From the NCBI GenBank assembly GCA_964498065.1, contig CAZCFZ010000008.1, positions 1 to 64,000 of the forward strand: DNA of 64,000 bases, given 5' to 3'. The DNA comes from FEN-1297 sp964498065. GTDB taxonomy: Bacteria > Bacteroidota > Ignavibacteria > Ignavibacteriales > Ignavibacteriaceae. The stretch's first letter is position 1, and the number at the start of each line of letters is the position of its first letter. Shown in pieces: positions 17,415-27,900 of this stretch. The notes beneath the pieces were generated by a model. The model made no database searches and was not told the origin of the DNA. It worked only from the letters and a program-made list of their open reading frames with translations. Made by a program: the position numbers and the translations under genes.

Positions 17415-18362
17415 TTATCCTTTATCTATATCAAATAATGAGCTAATTGATTCATTTAAATACGTTCTTTTAATTGCTTCGGCAAAAAGGTCGGAAGCAG
17501 TTACAATAGTAATTTTATCAGAGTCTCCGTTTCGAGTAAATTCAATTGTATCAGAGACAAATAATTTTTTAAGCTGTGACTTATTTATTCTTTCTACTGC
17601 CGGTCCGGAGAAAAGCGGATGAGTAACAGCGCCATAAATATTTAGAGCTCCATTTTTCTTAAGTGCTTCAATCGCTCCGACAAAAGTCCCGGCGGTATCA
17701 ATTAAATCATCTACTAATAAAACATCTTTGTTCTCAACACTTCCAATTATATGAACAACTTCTGCTAAATTTTGTTTCGGTCTTCTCTTATCAATAACAA
17801 CCAGATCAGCATGCAGCCTTTTTGCATAAGATCTGGCAATTTTTATTCCTCCTACATCGGGAGAGACAACCACCAGATTTTCTTTTAAATTTTCCAGTAA
17901 ACCTATAAACATAGGCGAACCATAAAGGTGGTCAAAAGGAATATCAAAGAATCCTTGTATTTGGGCAGCATGCAAATCCATAGTCATTACCCTATCGGCA
18001 CCGGCAACGGTAATAAGGTTTGCAATTAGTTTAGCAGTTATAGATACCCTGGGCTGATCTTTTCTATCCTGCCTTGAATACCCGAAATAAGGGATAACGG
18101 CTGTAATTCTTTTGGCTGAAGCTCTCTTTGCAGCATCAACCATTATGAGTAGTTCTAAAAGATTATCTGCCGGAGGATTTGTCGGTTGTATTATAAAAAC
18201 ATCCGAACCGCGAATATTTTCTCCATACTTAACCCAAATTTCTCCGTCGCTAAATCTTTTTAATTCCACTGCCCCTAATGATTTACCGAGCTTCACAGCA
18301 ATTTTTTCAGCTAACGGCCGGTTTGAACTTCCTGAAAAAATTTTATAATCATTAGGTAACAT
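17415..18362 (-). CDS. prs: Ribose-phosphate pyrophosphokinase
   Basis: PRPP synthetase makes 5-phosphoribosyl-1-diphosphate from ribose-5-phosphate and ATP for nucleotide, histidine and NAD synthesis. Seen: FSDGEIWVKYGENIRGSDVFIIQ (residues 38-60), RITAVIPYFGYSRQDRK (about 86-102), the cation-binding MDLHAAQIQGFF, the flexible catalytic KRRPKQN loop, and the PRPP-binding LLVDDLIDTAGT. At 315 residues this is a class I enzyme. First gene of the prs-rplY-pth run. Confidence 0.96.
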   Translation of the reverse strand: MLPNDYKIFSGSSNRPLAEKIAVKLGKSLGAVELKRFSDGEIWVKYGENIRGSDVFIIQPTNPPADNLLELLIMVDAAKRASAKRITAVIPYFGYSRQDRKDQPRVSITAKLIANLITVAGADRVMTMDLHAAQIQGFFDIPFDHLYGSPMFIGLLENLKENLVVVSPDVGGIKIARSYAKRLHADLVVIDKRRPKQNLAEVVHIIGSVENKDVLLVDDLIDTAGTFVGAIEALKKNGALNIYGAVTHPLFSGPAVERINKSQLKKLFVSDTIEFTRNGDSDKITIVTASDLFAEAIKRTYLNESISSLFDIDKG

Positions 18363-18488
18363 AAACTATATAAAATTCATCAAATTATTTTAAAATAGAC
18401 ATTAAATATAATTAAAACCCTTTGGTAAGTCAATAAACTCTTACTCTTGGAATTCCTAACTTTTTTTATTCAGATTCTTCTTTACCGG

Positions 18489-19154
18489 CTAATCCTTCTT
18501 TTTCCTTAAAAGGAAGATTATTACAATTAATAAGACTAAACCTGATAAAGCGTAAATCCATGGAGGGGTTTCTTTCAATTTAAAAGGTCTAAAAGTAACC
18601 GAAATTGTTTTACCGCTGCCTATCTGAGACAATGTATAATCCCAAATAAGTGTTCTTCCGTCTTTTGAAGTAGAATTATCGGAAACAATATAGCCGCCGA
18701 AAGTATATTTATAAGTAACATGGAATGAATTGCCGTTCACGCCAAATCCTGTTGCAATAGGCGGAATAAATTGAGTGAAAATTTTTAGTCCTTCCGCACC
18801 GTTTTTCAAGGCAAAATCGGAAGAAGAAAATGCTTTTGTTTTATTAAGGGAATCAATATGTGTAAAGGATAATTTAATAACGGCGTGTGTTGTGCTGTCG
18901 GTTGTATCTGTGTAAACTTTTATGCTTTGTATTTTAGTAAACTTCGAGGAGAATTCCGATCTAATAGAATCCGGGTTAAAAATACCGATCCCGATTTTAT
19001 CAAGAATTTTTGGACTCTCATTATCGGGTATCTTAGTCCAAAAAATAATACTCATTGACCCGGAACCATCTGCATATAGCTGAACGTCTTGAATATAGTT
19101 TATGCATCCACTGAAGGAAAGGGATAAGATCAAAAGGACTAATAATTTTTTCAC
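18489..19154 (-). CDS. Lipoprotein with C-terminal membrane anchor (LppM-like layout)
   Basis: 221 residues. An N-terminal lipoprotein signal peptide ends in the lipobox L-S-F-S-G-C (Cys17). The mature part begins with a strand reading VQLYADGSGSMSIIFW, and the C-terminus has a single transmembrane helix (about 195-215) followed by a basic RKKKD tail. Lipobox, soluble beta-rich domain and C-terminal helix are the layout of LppM-type proteins, which I mention as a resemblance, not an identification. Function is unknown. It is a solitary minus-strand gene between prs and the divergent fmdB-like gene. Confidence 0.55.
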   Translation of the reverse strand: MKKLLVLLILSLSFSGCINYIQDVQLYADGSGSMSIIFWTKIPDNESPKILDKIGIGIFNPDSIRSEFSSKFTKIQSIKVYTDTTDSTTHAVIKLSFTHIDSLNKTKAFSSSDFALKNGAEGLKIFTQFIPPIATGFGVNGNSFHVTYKYTFGGYIVSDNSTSKDGRTLIWDYTLSQIGSGKTISVTFRPFKLKETPPWIYALSGLVLLIVIIFLLRKKKD

Positions 19155-19307
19155 TTTTTTAAGCAGTATAAAATTTAGAAAACTCGATAAAACCTATTTT
19201 GACTGGGTGTAAAAATATACGTAATCAAGATAACATTATAAGTTAATTTATAGAATTTTTAGGAATTTTTCATTAAGTTTCACCCTAAATTTTTAAGATG
19301 ATGCAAA

Positions 19308-19553
19308 ATGCCTACGTATGAATATAAATGCAATGATTGCGGGTACACATTTGAGTTATTTCAATCCATGAGCGCTGAACCGGTCAAAGTATGTCCAAAA
19401 TGTAAAGGGAATGTAAAAAGGCTGATAGGCCCGGGTTTAGGTCCTATCTTTAAAGGTACCGGATTTTATGAAACCGATTATAAAAATAAATCCAATACTA
19501 CATCTTCCGGCAAATCTTCGGTTAAAAGCAAACCAAAACCTGCCTCAAAATAA
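19308..19553 (+). CDS. FmdB-family zinc-ribbon protein
   Basis: An 81-residue putative regulatory protein of the FmdB/CxxC_CxxC_SSSS family. The zinc ribbon is MPTYEYKCNDCGYTFELFQS followed by VCPKCKGNVKRLIG (two CxxC pairs, residues 8-11 and 33-36). A low-complexity Ser/Lys tail follows (TSSGKSSVKSKPKPASK). The FY-E-TDYKNK segment after the ribbon is also typical of the family. The role is not established; members are widespread single genes. It is a monocistronic gene with no partner. Confidence 0.85.
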   Translation: MPTYEYKCNDCGYTFELFQSMSAEPVKVCPKCKGNVKRLIGPGLGPIFKGTGFYETDYKNKSNTTSSGKSSVKSKPKPASK

Positions 19554-19650
19554 AATACGATTGAAAATTTTATTAAACCGGAGTAGAGAAAAAGTATTTT
19601 AAAGTTTTTGAGTTTTCAAACGCTTTAATTATACATAAAAGAAGATATAT

Positions 19651-22600
19651 TTAAAAATCGGTGCCAAGGGAAATATAATACTTTGGACTTGAAAATTGGT
19701 TAAAATTATATGCCCAAGCTACATCAAATCTTACAAGAAAATAAAGCAGGAAGATTCTGGCCCCGACACCTGTACCGCATAATAAATCTTTTGTAACCAA
19801 ACGACCGTTTTCATTTCTATCGAATAATTGAAGCTGTTTATTATAATTCCAGGCAGTACCGGCATCAAAAAATATATCACCCATAATATTGCTGAATAAG
19901 ATAGGCAAAGCACCTGAAAGGAGATACCTAATCAACGGAAATCTTAATTCCATATTCATTAATCCGTATCTGGTTCCTATCTCCTGAGCATAATCATATC
20001 CGCGCAGCGGAAGTGCTGCGGTAAGAAAGGCGAAATCCGAAGGAGAATTTAGCGGAATTGTGTTGGTTGCAAAATCTCTATTTATCCAGTTATTTACACC
20101 TCCCAGAAAAAATCTTTGCGGGTTATGCCCCCCGGAATATCCTCCGGCTAACCGGAAAGCAAAAGAATAATTGTACCAAAATCTGAAATAAGTGCGGTAA
20201 TCTCCGAGAATAGAATAAAAATTTAAATCTTTAGCTATCAAACCCGGGGTTGCCATTACATCAAAACGGTATCTTGTACCATCAATAGGTGCTGTATAAC
20301 CCCAAAGAGAATTATCATGTATAAAACTTAATGAAGGTACAATGTAATTATCTTTCCGGTAGGGTTCGTTCGGATCATCCAAATTTTCCATAGAAACATT
20401 TAACCAGCTTAACCCGCCTGCCAAACGGTAAAATCTATTTAAAGGGTAACTTAACGAAATAACGGCTCCATAGTTTCTGAATCTAAATAAATTTGCAAGT
20501 CCGCCTCTATCCAGGTAAACAAACCTTGCAGTATGAAAGGCTTCAATTCCATAATTAAGCCTTTGTTTTAAATAAAAATAAGCTATACCATAATCACTAT
20601 TTTTTAAGTCTATTTGTAAACTGGTTTGACCAATAATACGGTAATTCCCTAAAACATCACTAAACGATAAAATAGTAGTGCCGAGCAATCCGTAAAGCGA
20701 ACTGTATCCGGCATTTGCATAAACTATATCAGGAGAAAAATTGATTTTATATCTGTTTACTTTATAGTTCCCCTGCTTATCCAAGTTATCCGTTAGATTA
20801 AATTTGGAGTTTACGGTATCGCTTTTGATATTTGCCTTCACGGTATTAGTATCACCAAAGACATAATTATTAAAATCTATCTGAACAGAATCGCCGTATA
20901 GATGTGTAGTACCGGATTTGTTTTCATCACTCATAATAGGAGTATTGCTTTGCGCAGAATCAACTTCGTGAATAACATGGCTTGAAATTTCTCTTACCAT
21001 CGTTTCCTTCTTATCCAGACTTGTAATGTAAACAGTGGGTACCAGTTTATTTGTATCCAGTTTAATATTCATCGGATTATTCAATAAAAATAAATTGTAC
21101 GAACCTTTATAAAGGCTGGAAAAAACCAGTTTATTACCGTCCTTTGAAATAGTTAATTGATACAGGCCGTTCAATGAATTGGTAATCGGATTAGCCGGAA
21201 GATCAATAATATCTTTTACCCCATCATTCGGATTAAGTTGAACTCTTTTTTTATAAATATTATTTATACCATTCAAATCCGATATAAAAAGAATTTCTTT
21301 GCCTTGCGGACCTACGACCGGTGCAAACTCATTGCTGTTTGGCATATCCGTTATTCGCTCAATATTTTTTGTACTAATATTTATTGAATATATATCGGTA
21401 TGAGGATGCAAATAATTATAAATTTTAAAAGTATCCGGTACCGAAGAAGCAGTAAGATAGTGCCCCCTATCCGAAGAAAAGTAAATCGTTTTGCTGTCGG
21501 GTGACCATGCCGGGTCATTATCCGTAAATATATCGTTAGTTAGATTGACTATACTTTTATTCTTAAAATTATAAATATAAACATCAGACTGAACCGAAGT
21601 ATGACCGATAAATGCCAAATACTTACCATTTGGAGACCATGCAAGACTTTGAATCCCGTCTAGCTTAATCGGAAGCGTTTCTCTATCTTCCGAATTAACA
21701 TCGATAATGTACACAATATCGCTGCCGTCGCTTTTTGCAGATAAGGCAATTTTAGTACCATCAGGAGACCAGCTTAAACCGGGCGTTACTACATTAAGTT
21801 CTTCAAAGTCCGCACTCCTATTTCCTTTTACCAAACGTTTAATAATTTTTCCGTCTATTGTATTCATTATGAATACATCAAAGTAAAAATTTCTGTTGGA
21901 AATAAATGCAAGCTTATCTCCTTGCGGTGAAATTGCGGGACTTGTATTATAAAATCCGCCGCCTTCTTCCGGGTCTGTTAGCCGTTTAGCAAATTCGTCC
22001 GGATCTTTCCTTATTGCAATATCCGGCCAATAAACTTTTTTTAAATGTTTCTTCCATCTTTCATTAAATTCTTTAAGAGTTAAACCTAGAGATAATTTAA
22101 ACCCTTCCTGCAAACTGCCTGAGCCTTTTATTTTATTTACAATCTCGCCGATTTTTTCACTCCCATACTTAGATGCAATATAATGAAAAACCGATTCTCC
22201 CCCTCGATAAGCTAAATAGCCGCTTAGCTGCTGTACATCCGGAAGATAATCATTTATTATAGCATCTCGAATAAACATATCAGTATTTATATCCCAGCCT
22301 AATGATTGATATTCCGCCATACCCTCGTTAAACCATTGAGGAAGATTCAAAGAAATATTATTCGCAATAACATTCTGCAAAGAACCGCCGTAATAAAAAT
22401 CATTCATTACCGCATGAGTTAATTCATGATGAATTAAATGACGGAATTCAGGATACGAGCCCATAAATTGAACAACTACCCTGTTCTTGAACATTTCGGT
22501 GAATCCTTCTATGCCCTCACTTAAATATTGATCGGTTATATTGGTTTCCTGAAAATCGTTGGTTGAATTATAAACAACGATAGTAATTCGGTTATTAACT

Positions 22601-22827
22601 TTATAGTTAAAACTATTTTCAATTGATTCTAATGATTCTTCGGCAACCTTTGCAGTAAATTCGGCCAGGTGTGAACCCTCTTTTGAGAAATAAATATCAA
22701 AATGATCGGTCTGAATATAGTACCATGTAAAATTTTTATACTGGACTTTATTCTGACCGAATTGTGCAAAAATATCTGCATTTAAGATAAATAGAATAAA
22801 AACAGAACTTAATAGAAATTTTTTCAT
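19651..22827 (-). CDS. Outer-membrane metallopeptidase/TolB-like propeller/Omp85 barrel fusion
   Basis: A 1,058-residue exported protein with three parts. The signal peptide covers 1-21 (ADIFAQ). Part 1 (about 30-275) is a peptidase-MA-like zinc metallopeptidase with HELTH (H134, E135, H138) and a downstream NEGMAEY (E168/E172) that can supply the third ligand. Part 2 (about 285-600) is a TolB/PD40 beta-propeller with repeated S-P-D-G-x-K or S-P-x-x-x-x-L motifs (SWSPDGTKIAL, AWSPNGKYLAF, AWSPDSKTIYF). Part 3 (about 690-1058) is an Omp85/surface-antigen barrel with the LRGYDY motif, MELRFPLIRY, and a terminal aromatic (SLGTDF). It is 12 bases after rnr and in the same run as tamB, hence possibly a TamA-like partner; that link is inference. 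Confidence 0.75.
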   Translation of the reverse strand: MKKFLLSSVFILFILNADIFAQFGQNKVQYKNFTWYYIQTDHFDIYFSKEGSHLAEFTAKVAEESLESIENSFNYKVNNRITIVVYNSTNDFQETNITDQYLSEGIEGFTEMFKNRVVVQFMGSYPEFRHLIHHELTHAVMNDFYYGGSLQNVIANNISLNLPQWFNEGMAEYQSLGWDINTDMFIRDAIINDYLPDVQQLSGYLAYRGGESVFHYIASKYGSEKIGEIVNKIKGSGSLQEGFKLSLGLTLKEFNERWKKHLKKVYWPDIAIRKDPDEFAKRLTDPEEGGGFYNTSPAISPQGDKLAFISNRNFYFDVFIMNTIDGKIIKRLVKGNRSADFEELNVVTPGLSWSPDGTKIALSAKSDGSDIVYIIDVNSEDRETLPIKLDGIQSLAWSPNGKYLAFIGHTSVQSDVYIYNFKNKSIVNLTNDIFTDNDPAWSPDSKTIYFSSDRGHYLTASSVPDTFKIYNYLHPHTDIYSINISTKNIERITDMPNSNEFAPVVGPQGKEILFISDLNGINNIYKKRVQLNPNDGVKDIIDLPANPITNSLNGLYQLTISKDGNKLVFSSLYKGSYNLFLLNNPMNIKLDTNKLVPTVYITSLDKKETMVREISSHVIHEVDSAQSNTPIMSDENKSGTTHLYGDSVQIDFNNYVFGDTNTVKANIKSDTVNSKFNLTDNLDKQGNYKVNRYKINFSPDIVYANAGYSSLYGLLGTTILSFSDVLGNYRIIGQTSLQIDLKNSDYGIAYFYLKQRLNYGIEAFHTARFVYLDRGGLANLFRFRNYGAVISLSYPLNRFYRLAGGLSWLNVSMENLDDPNEPYRKDNYIVPSLSFIHDNSLWGYTAPIDGTRYRFDVMATPGLIAKDLNFYSILGDYRTYFRFWYNYSFAFRLAGGYSGGHNPQRFFLGGVNNWINRDFATNTIPLNSPSDFAFLTAALPLRGYDYAQEIGTRYGLMNMELRFPLIRYLLSGALPILFSNIMGDIFFDAGTAWNYNKQLQLFDRNENGRLVTKDLLCGTGVGARIFLLYFLVRFDVAWAYNFNQFSSPKYYISLGTDF

Positions 22828-22839
22828 ATTAAATTTTAA

Positions 22840-24936
22840 TTATTCTGCAATTATAAAATCTAACTCGGTTTTTTCTAAATCGACGCGGACAAGCTTTACC
22901 CGTACATGATCGCCTAAACGAAATTGCTTTTTTGTAGCTCTGCCAATTAATGAATATTTTTTTTCATCATATAAGTAAAAATCTCCCTCTAAATCCCGCA
23001 GCCTGATTAATCCCTCCGCCAATATATCAATAATTTTAACAAAAATTCCAAAATGAGTAAGCCCAGAAATTATAGCACTAAATTCTTCACCTAAATGCTC
23101 ACTTAAATATTCAATTTGTTTTAGTTTTACGGATAATCTTTCGGCATCAACAGCATTCCTTTCACAAGCGGAAATATGATCGCTAATTTCATCCAGTTCA
23201 CTTAAAGAGTAATTGATACTACCATCTGAATTTAAATATTTGTACATAAGTCTATGTACAATAAGATCCGAATAACGGCGTATAGGCGAAGTAAAGTGAG
23301 TATAATATTTAAATCCTAATCCGTAATGCCCTATATTATTTACAGAATAAACTGCTTTAGCCATTGACCTGATGGCCAGTTCATTTATTAAAGTTTCTTC
23401 TTCACTTCCCTTAACATTTTGAATTAATATTTGGAATTGATTTGATCTTGAAGAAGCATTCGGATCAAAAGAATATCCCAACGATTTTACAAACAAAGCA
23501 AATTCATTAATTTTTTCGTTATCAGGAAGATCATGCACACGATAGATAAAAGGTTTTGGCTTCCCTTTTGCCGGCATTCCAAAGTGCTTAGCCGTAATTT
23601 TATTAGCTAAGAGCATAAATTCCTCAACCAGCATATTACTGTCTTTAATTTCTTTTCTGTAAATACGGGTTGGATTTCCACTACTATCAAGTTCAAATTT
23701 AACTTCGGGAGTATAAAATTCGATACTTCCCTCTTTCAGCCTTTTCCTTCGCAGTGTTTGAGCCAATTTATTCAATATAAAAATCTCATTTTTAAATTCA
23801 CCCTCACCACTTTCAATTATCCCTTGTACTTCGTCATAATTAAAACGTCTTTTACTATTTATTATTGTCTTTGCAATTTCATAGTTTACTATTTTATCGC
23901 GCTTTGTTATTTCCACAATTACGGAATAAGTTAATCTATCTTCGGCGGGAACAAGCGAACAAATGTCGGTGGATAATTTTTCAGGCAGCATAGGAATTAC
24001 TTTACCGACCAGATACACGCTGTTTCCTCTTTTTAACGCCTGCTTATCAATAGGCGATCCGGATTTTACATAATGACTAACATCGGCAATATGTATTCCT
24101 ACGGAATAATTATTATTATCCAATTCTTCGATTGAAAGTGCATCATCAAAATCCTTTGCATCTTCAGGATCAATCGTAAATACTGCTTTATTTCTATAAT
24201 CCTTTCTTTTGTCAATTTCTTCCCGGGTGATATTAAGTTCGATTTCATTGGCTTCGTGTAAAACCTTTGGCGGAAATTTATATATAATATTAAACTCTCT
24301 TGCAATTGATGCAATTTCCGTATCGAATGAACCGGCTTTGCCTATAACTTCAATAATTTTACCTTCCGGATTAAGCATTGAATTATTCCATGAGATATGC
24401 CCTGCAATTACTTTATCGCCTTCTTCAGCTCCGGCTAAATCAGATTTATCGATATAAATGTCTTTATGAACGGCAATGTCATCCGGCTCAATAAAATAAA
24501 ATGATTTTGATTTTTTTAGAGTTCCGACAATTTCCTTTTTATGCCTGTCAATTACCTTAACAATCTGCCCTTCAAAATTTTTTCCTTTTTTATTTGCAAA
24601 CAGAACTGCCTCAACGGTATCACCGTTAAAAGCATTTCCCAAATTCCTGGCAGCAATAAAAATATCTTTCATTCTCGAATTTTTTAAAACAACAAAGCCG
24701 TAGCTCCCATTAACAATCTGCAAAACTCCCGTAACTTTGTTTGTCTCCGGCAGGTTATTTAATTTATATTTTTTACCTTTTTTTATTAAGAAATTTTCCT
24801 GGTAAAGATCATAAAGGAGAGATTTTAATGAGCTGTACTCGTGATCGGAATCGATATTTAGTTTTTTTGCAATTTCTTTGCTTTTAAATTCTCTGCCGGG
24901 ATTTTTTTTAAAGAAGGAAATGATTTTCTTTTTCAT
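22840..24936 (-). CDS. rnr: Ribonuclease R
   Basis: A 3'-to-5' exoribonuclease of the RNase II/R family for structured RNA decay. The order is: N-terminal winged helix (1-65), cold-shock domains (about 68-215), RNB catalytic domain (about 245-575) with the metal-binding DPEDAKDFDDALS (residues 256-268, D256, D262, D264, D265), and a C-terminal S1 domain (about 610-698, FSAIISGLTHFGIFVKI). The 698-residue length is RNase R rather than RNase II. It overlaps the tamB stop by one base (TAATG), implying translational coupling, and is followed 12 bases later by the Omp85 fusion gene. Confidence 0.94.
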   Translation of the reverse strand: MKKKIISFFKKNPGREFKSKEIAKKLNIDSDHEYSSLKSLLYDLYQENFLIKKGKKYKLNNLPETNKVTGVLQIVNGSYGFVVLKNSRMKDIFIAARNLGNAFNGDTVEAVLFANKKGKNFEGQIVKVIDRHKKEIVGTLKKSKSFYFIEPDDIAVHKDIYIDKSDLAGAEEGDKVIAGHISWNNSMLNPEGKIIEVIGKAGSFDTEIASIAREFNIIYKFPPKVLHEANEIELNITREEIDKRKDYRNKAVFTIDPEDAKDFDDALSIEELDNNNYSVGIHIADVSHYVKSGSPIDKQALKRGNSVYLVGKVIPMLPEKLSTDICSLVPAEDRLTYSVIVEITKRDKIVNYEIAKTIINSKRRFNYDEVQGIIESGEGEFKNEIFILNKLAQTLRRKRLKEGSIEFYTPEVKFELDSSGNPTRIYRKEIKDSNMLVEEFMLLANKITAKHFGMPAKGKPKPFIYRVHDLPDNEKINEFALFVKSLGYSFDPNASSRSNQFQILIQNVKGSEEETLINELAIRSMAKAVYSVNNIGHYGLGFKYYTHFTSPIRRYSDLIVHRLMYKYLNSDGSINYSLSELDEISDHISACERNAVDAERLSVKLKQIEYLSEHLGEEFSAIISGLTHFGIFVKIIDILAEGLIRLRDLEGDFYLYDEKKYSLIGRATKKQFRLGDHVRVKLVRVDLEKTELDFIIAE

Positions 24937-27900
24937 TAAAATTCAAACCTGTATTTTAAGCCGAGTTCGTTTATCATCTCGTTAGATATGCTCGTTTGAG
25001 TAACTGCATCTTTCCTTTCCAAACGTATAACAAAATTTTGAATAATCGGAATTTCTATCATTACATTGGCCTGGCTAAAATCCTGAAATACGGAAGTTGC
25101 CCCTCCGGTTGCTCCTCCGATTGAATAGCGGACATTTTTTACCTTACCAACTAAATTAAATTTAGTTATTGAACCTACGTTTCTTAACTCAACACCGCCC
25201 ACAACACCGCCGGAAACTTGATTTAAAACTCCGCCTAACAGTGATCCAGCCATGGAAGCAGTAGTGCTTGAAGTAATACCGCTTAAGGCATTTGACGGAC
25301 CATTTCCAGATTGAGATTGCTGCGCAGTAAAATCATTGGCAAATTTATTGAATAAAATAAATATTATAGCATCGGTAACATCTTTAGTGGGATCAGGTTT
25401 ATTATTAGCGATGTTTTCAGATCCAACATAAACTTTTATACTATTCTTACTTTGAGTAAGATTTTTTGAAAGATCACTTAACGGGCCGCTAAGTTTAATT
25501 GTAACTTCAACTTGCTCTTCTTTATTTTCCTGATTAGGCGGTGTATAATAATTTGTGTAGGTTGCCAGAATATTCAAATTCGGATTATTTATTTGACTCT
25601 CAAACCGGATGGACCCTGTTGCTTCAAAAGTTTTAAATAACTGCAAAGTAGAACCTTCCAATAAATTCAATTCTCCCTGAGTATTCGACCTTCCTCCAAT
25701 ATTATCATATTGAAGGTTTCCACGTATAACCGCTGTTAGGCTCTGGTCAAATTCCCTTGAAAGTACAAATTTTATGGTAGCCTCATTCTGTACTTTAATA
25801 TTTACACTATATCCCAATGTACCTGTTTTCTCTTTGGATTCTTCTATGTTTCCGGCGTTCATTTTGTTGGAAAGTTCAATTAAATTTTCAAATTCTCTTT
25901 CATTTTTATTTATTTTAGTCGAGTCCACTACATACCTGTAAAAAATATTATCGCCAGAACCTTGATATGCAGACTGTCTCGGCGGGAAAGTAAGCTTTGC
26001 TTCTTTTACTACTATGGGAACATTAATAAATGATCCTTTTGAATCCATATTATAGGTAATTTCATTATTTGTCTGAATAACCAGATCACCGTACAAACTC
26101 GGGCTTACTGCCTTGGAATTCTCACTCAAAACTTTCAAGCTGCCCCCAATTTCAGCACTCATTGAGGCTATTTCAAAATTATTTAGATTTATGTTTCCGC
26201 TTCCCGTAATAACTCCTCCGCCCGGAGTCCCGGAAGCATTAGCTATTAACAAACTATCAATAGCTATTTTATGATTTTTAATATTTAACTTAATGCCTCC
26301 CGTATATTGCAGATTATTTACATTAGCCCGGAAACCTAAATTATTAATTTCTATTTGTCCCGCAGGATTTAAATTTGAAGGTGTGCCGGTTAAAACTAAG
26401 TCTGCTTTTAGTCTGCCGTTTAGCTGGCTTATTTGCGGAACTATATTACCAAGGGTACCTAAATCAAAATCTTTTGCATTTAAAGTTAAATTGATTGGTC
26501 TAGATTTTTTAAATCTCTCTTTAACACCTGTAAATGCAAGGTCAATAGGAACGTTGCCTGATATTTTAAGTGCAGGCATATTTTTATATATGAGTGAGTC
26601 TAAAAATCTTACATCAACGGATAAGTTTTGGTTTTTATAAGAAAGGTTGCTAACAAGTGATCCGAATACATTTTTTCTGAATCTAACGCTGTCTGCTGCA
26701 AAATTCAGATCCATTATAGGATCAGCATAATTCCCCCTAATCTCAGCATTCATATGAACATTTGCACCAAGACTATTTTCTGACTTATTATTCAAAAGAT
26801 TGGTTGTAATGTCACTTCCGCTAAAATTTTTTATTGCAAGTTTTAAATCCTGGTTGCCGTTTCTTAACAGTAAACCGTTCATGCTGATTTCGCCGTTATT
26901 TCTTACAAGTTTAAAGTGATCTACGGAAATTTTATCCCTGGAAAAATTTATTTTCACATTACCGCTGTTTATGAGCGCAAAATTATTATACTTAAAATTA
27001 AGCGTATCCAGATTCAATTTAATAATATCATCCGTCAGGTCAATATTTCCGTCAATACTTGTTTCGATATTTTCTTTAAGCCGGCCGGAAAAATTTACAT
27101 CAACTATATTTTTCGATAATTTTACATAAAGGTTAATATTATGAAAATCACCGCCTTCATAAATTCTGTCTGCCGTTAATTTTAGACTGCCTTTTATATC
27201 AGAAAGTGATTTAGCATTGTAATCATTCGAAAGATTTAATCCAATGTTAAAATTTGAAAGGAAAAAGATATTGCCGGCATCCAAATATTTTAAATAATTA
27301 AGATTAGTATTAACAGACATTTGTATTCCCTGAGTATCTGTTTTAACTTCGCCGCTCATATCACCATCCAAACTTAGCTGGTTGCTGCCCAATAATAGCG
27401 AAAGCAAGTCGAAATTTTTAAATTCGATAGTATATTTAAATGATGAAGCCGAATCAATCACCATCTGCTCAGGTTTCTGACTCTGCAGTACGGCAACACC
27501 TGCAGCTAATTGACGGGTAAAACTTGAATCCGGGTTGGTTATATTATAAATTTTTGATTTAACGGCTTGTACCAATACCCCTGCCTCATCGGCAAGAAGA
27601 CTAACCGAATTCTGAATTGAGTATTTTCCTATAATGGTTATGTCGGCAAGATCCGAGATTATATTTATTACTCTCTCGCCGTTATCGTTGCTGCGAATAT
27701 CAAATATTGCACGGGCATTATTGATATTAACTCCTTTAATCATGGATTTGTTCAATTCCATTGTCAAGAAAAGGCTTGTCTTTTCAAGATTGAAATTATC
27801 GCCGCTTCCATCCATCTTAAAATTCAAATTACTTTTCAAAGAAGAGTCATGCGTAAAATCTGCTAAATTCAGATTCCTAACCCTACCCTTTAATTCATAC

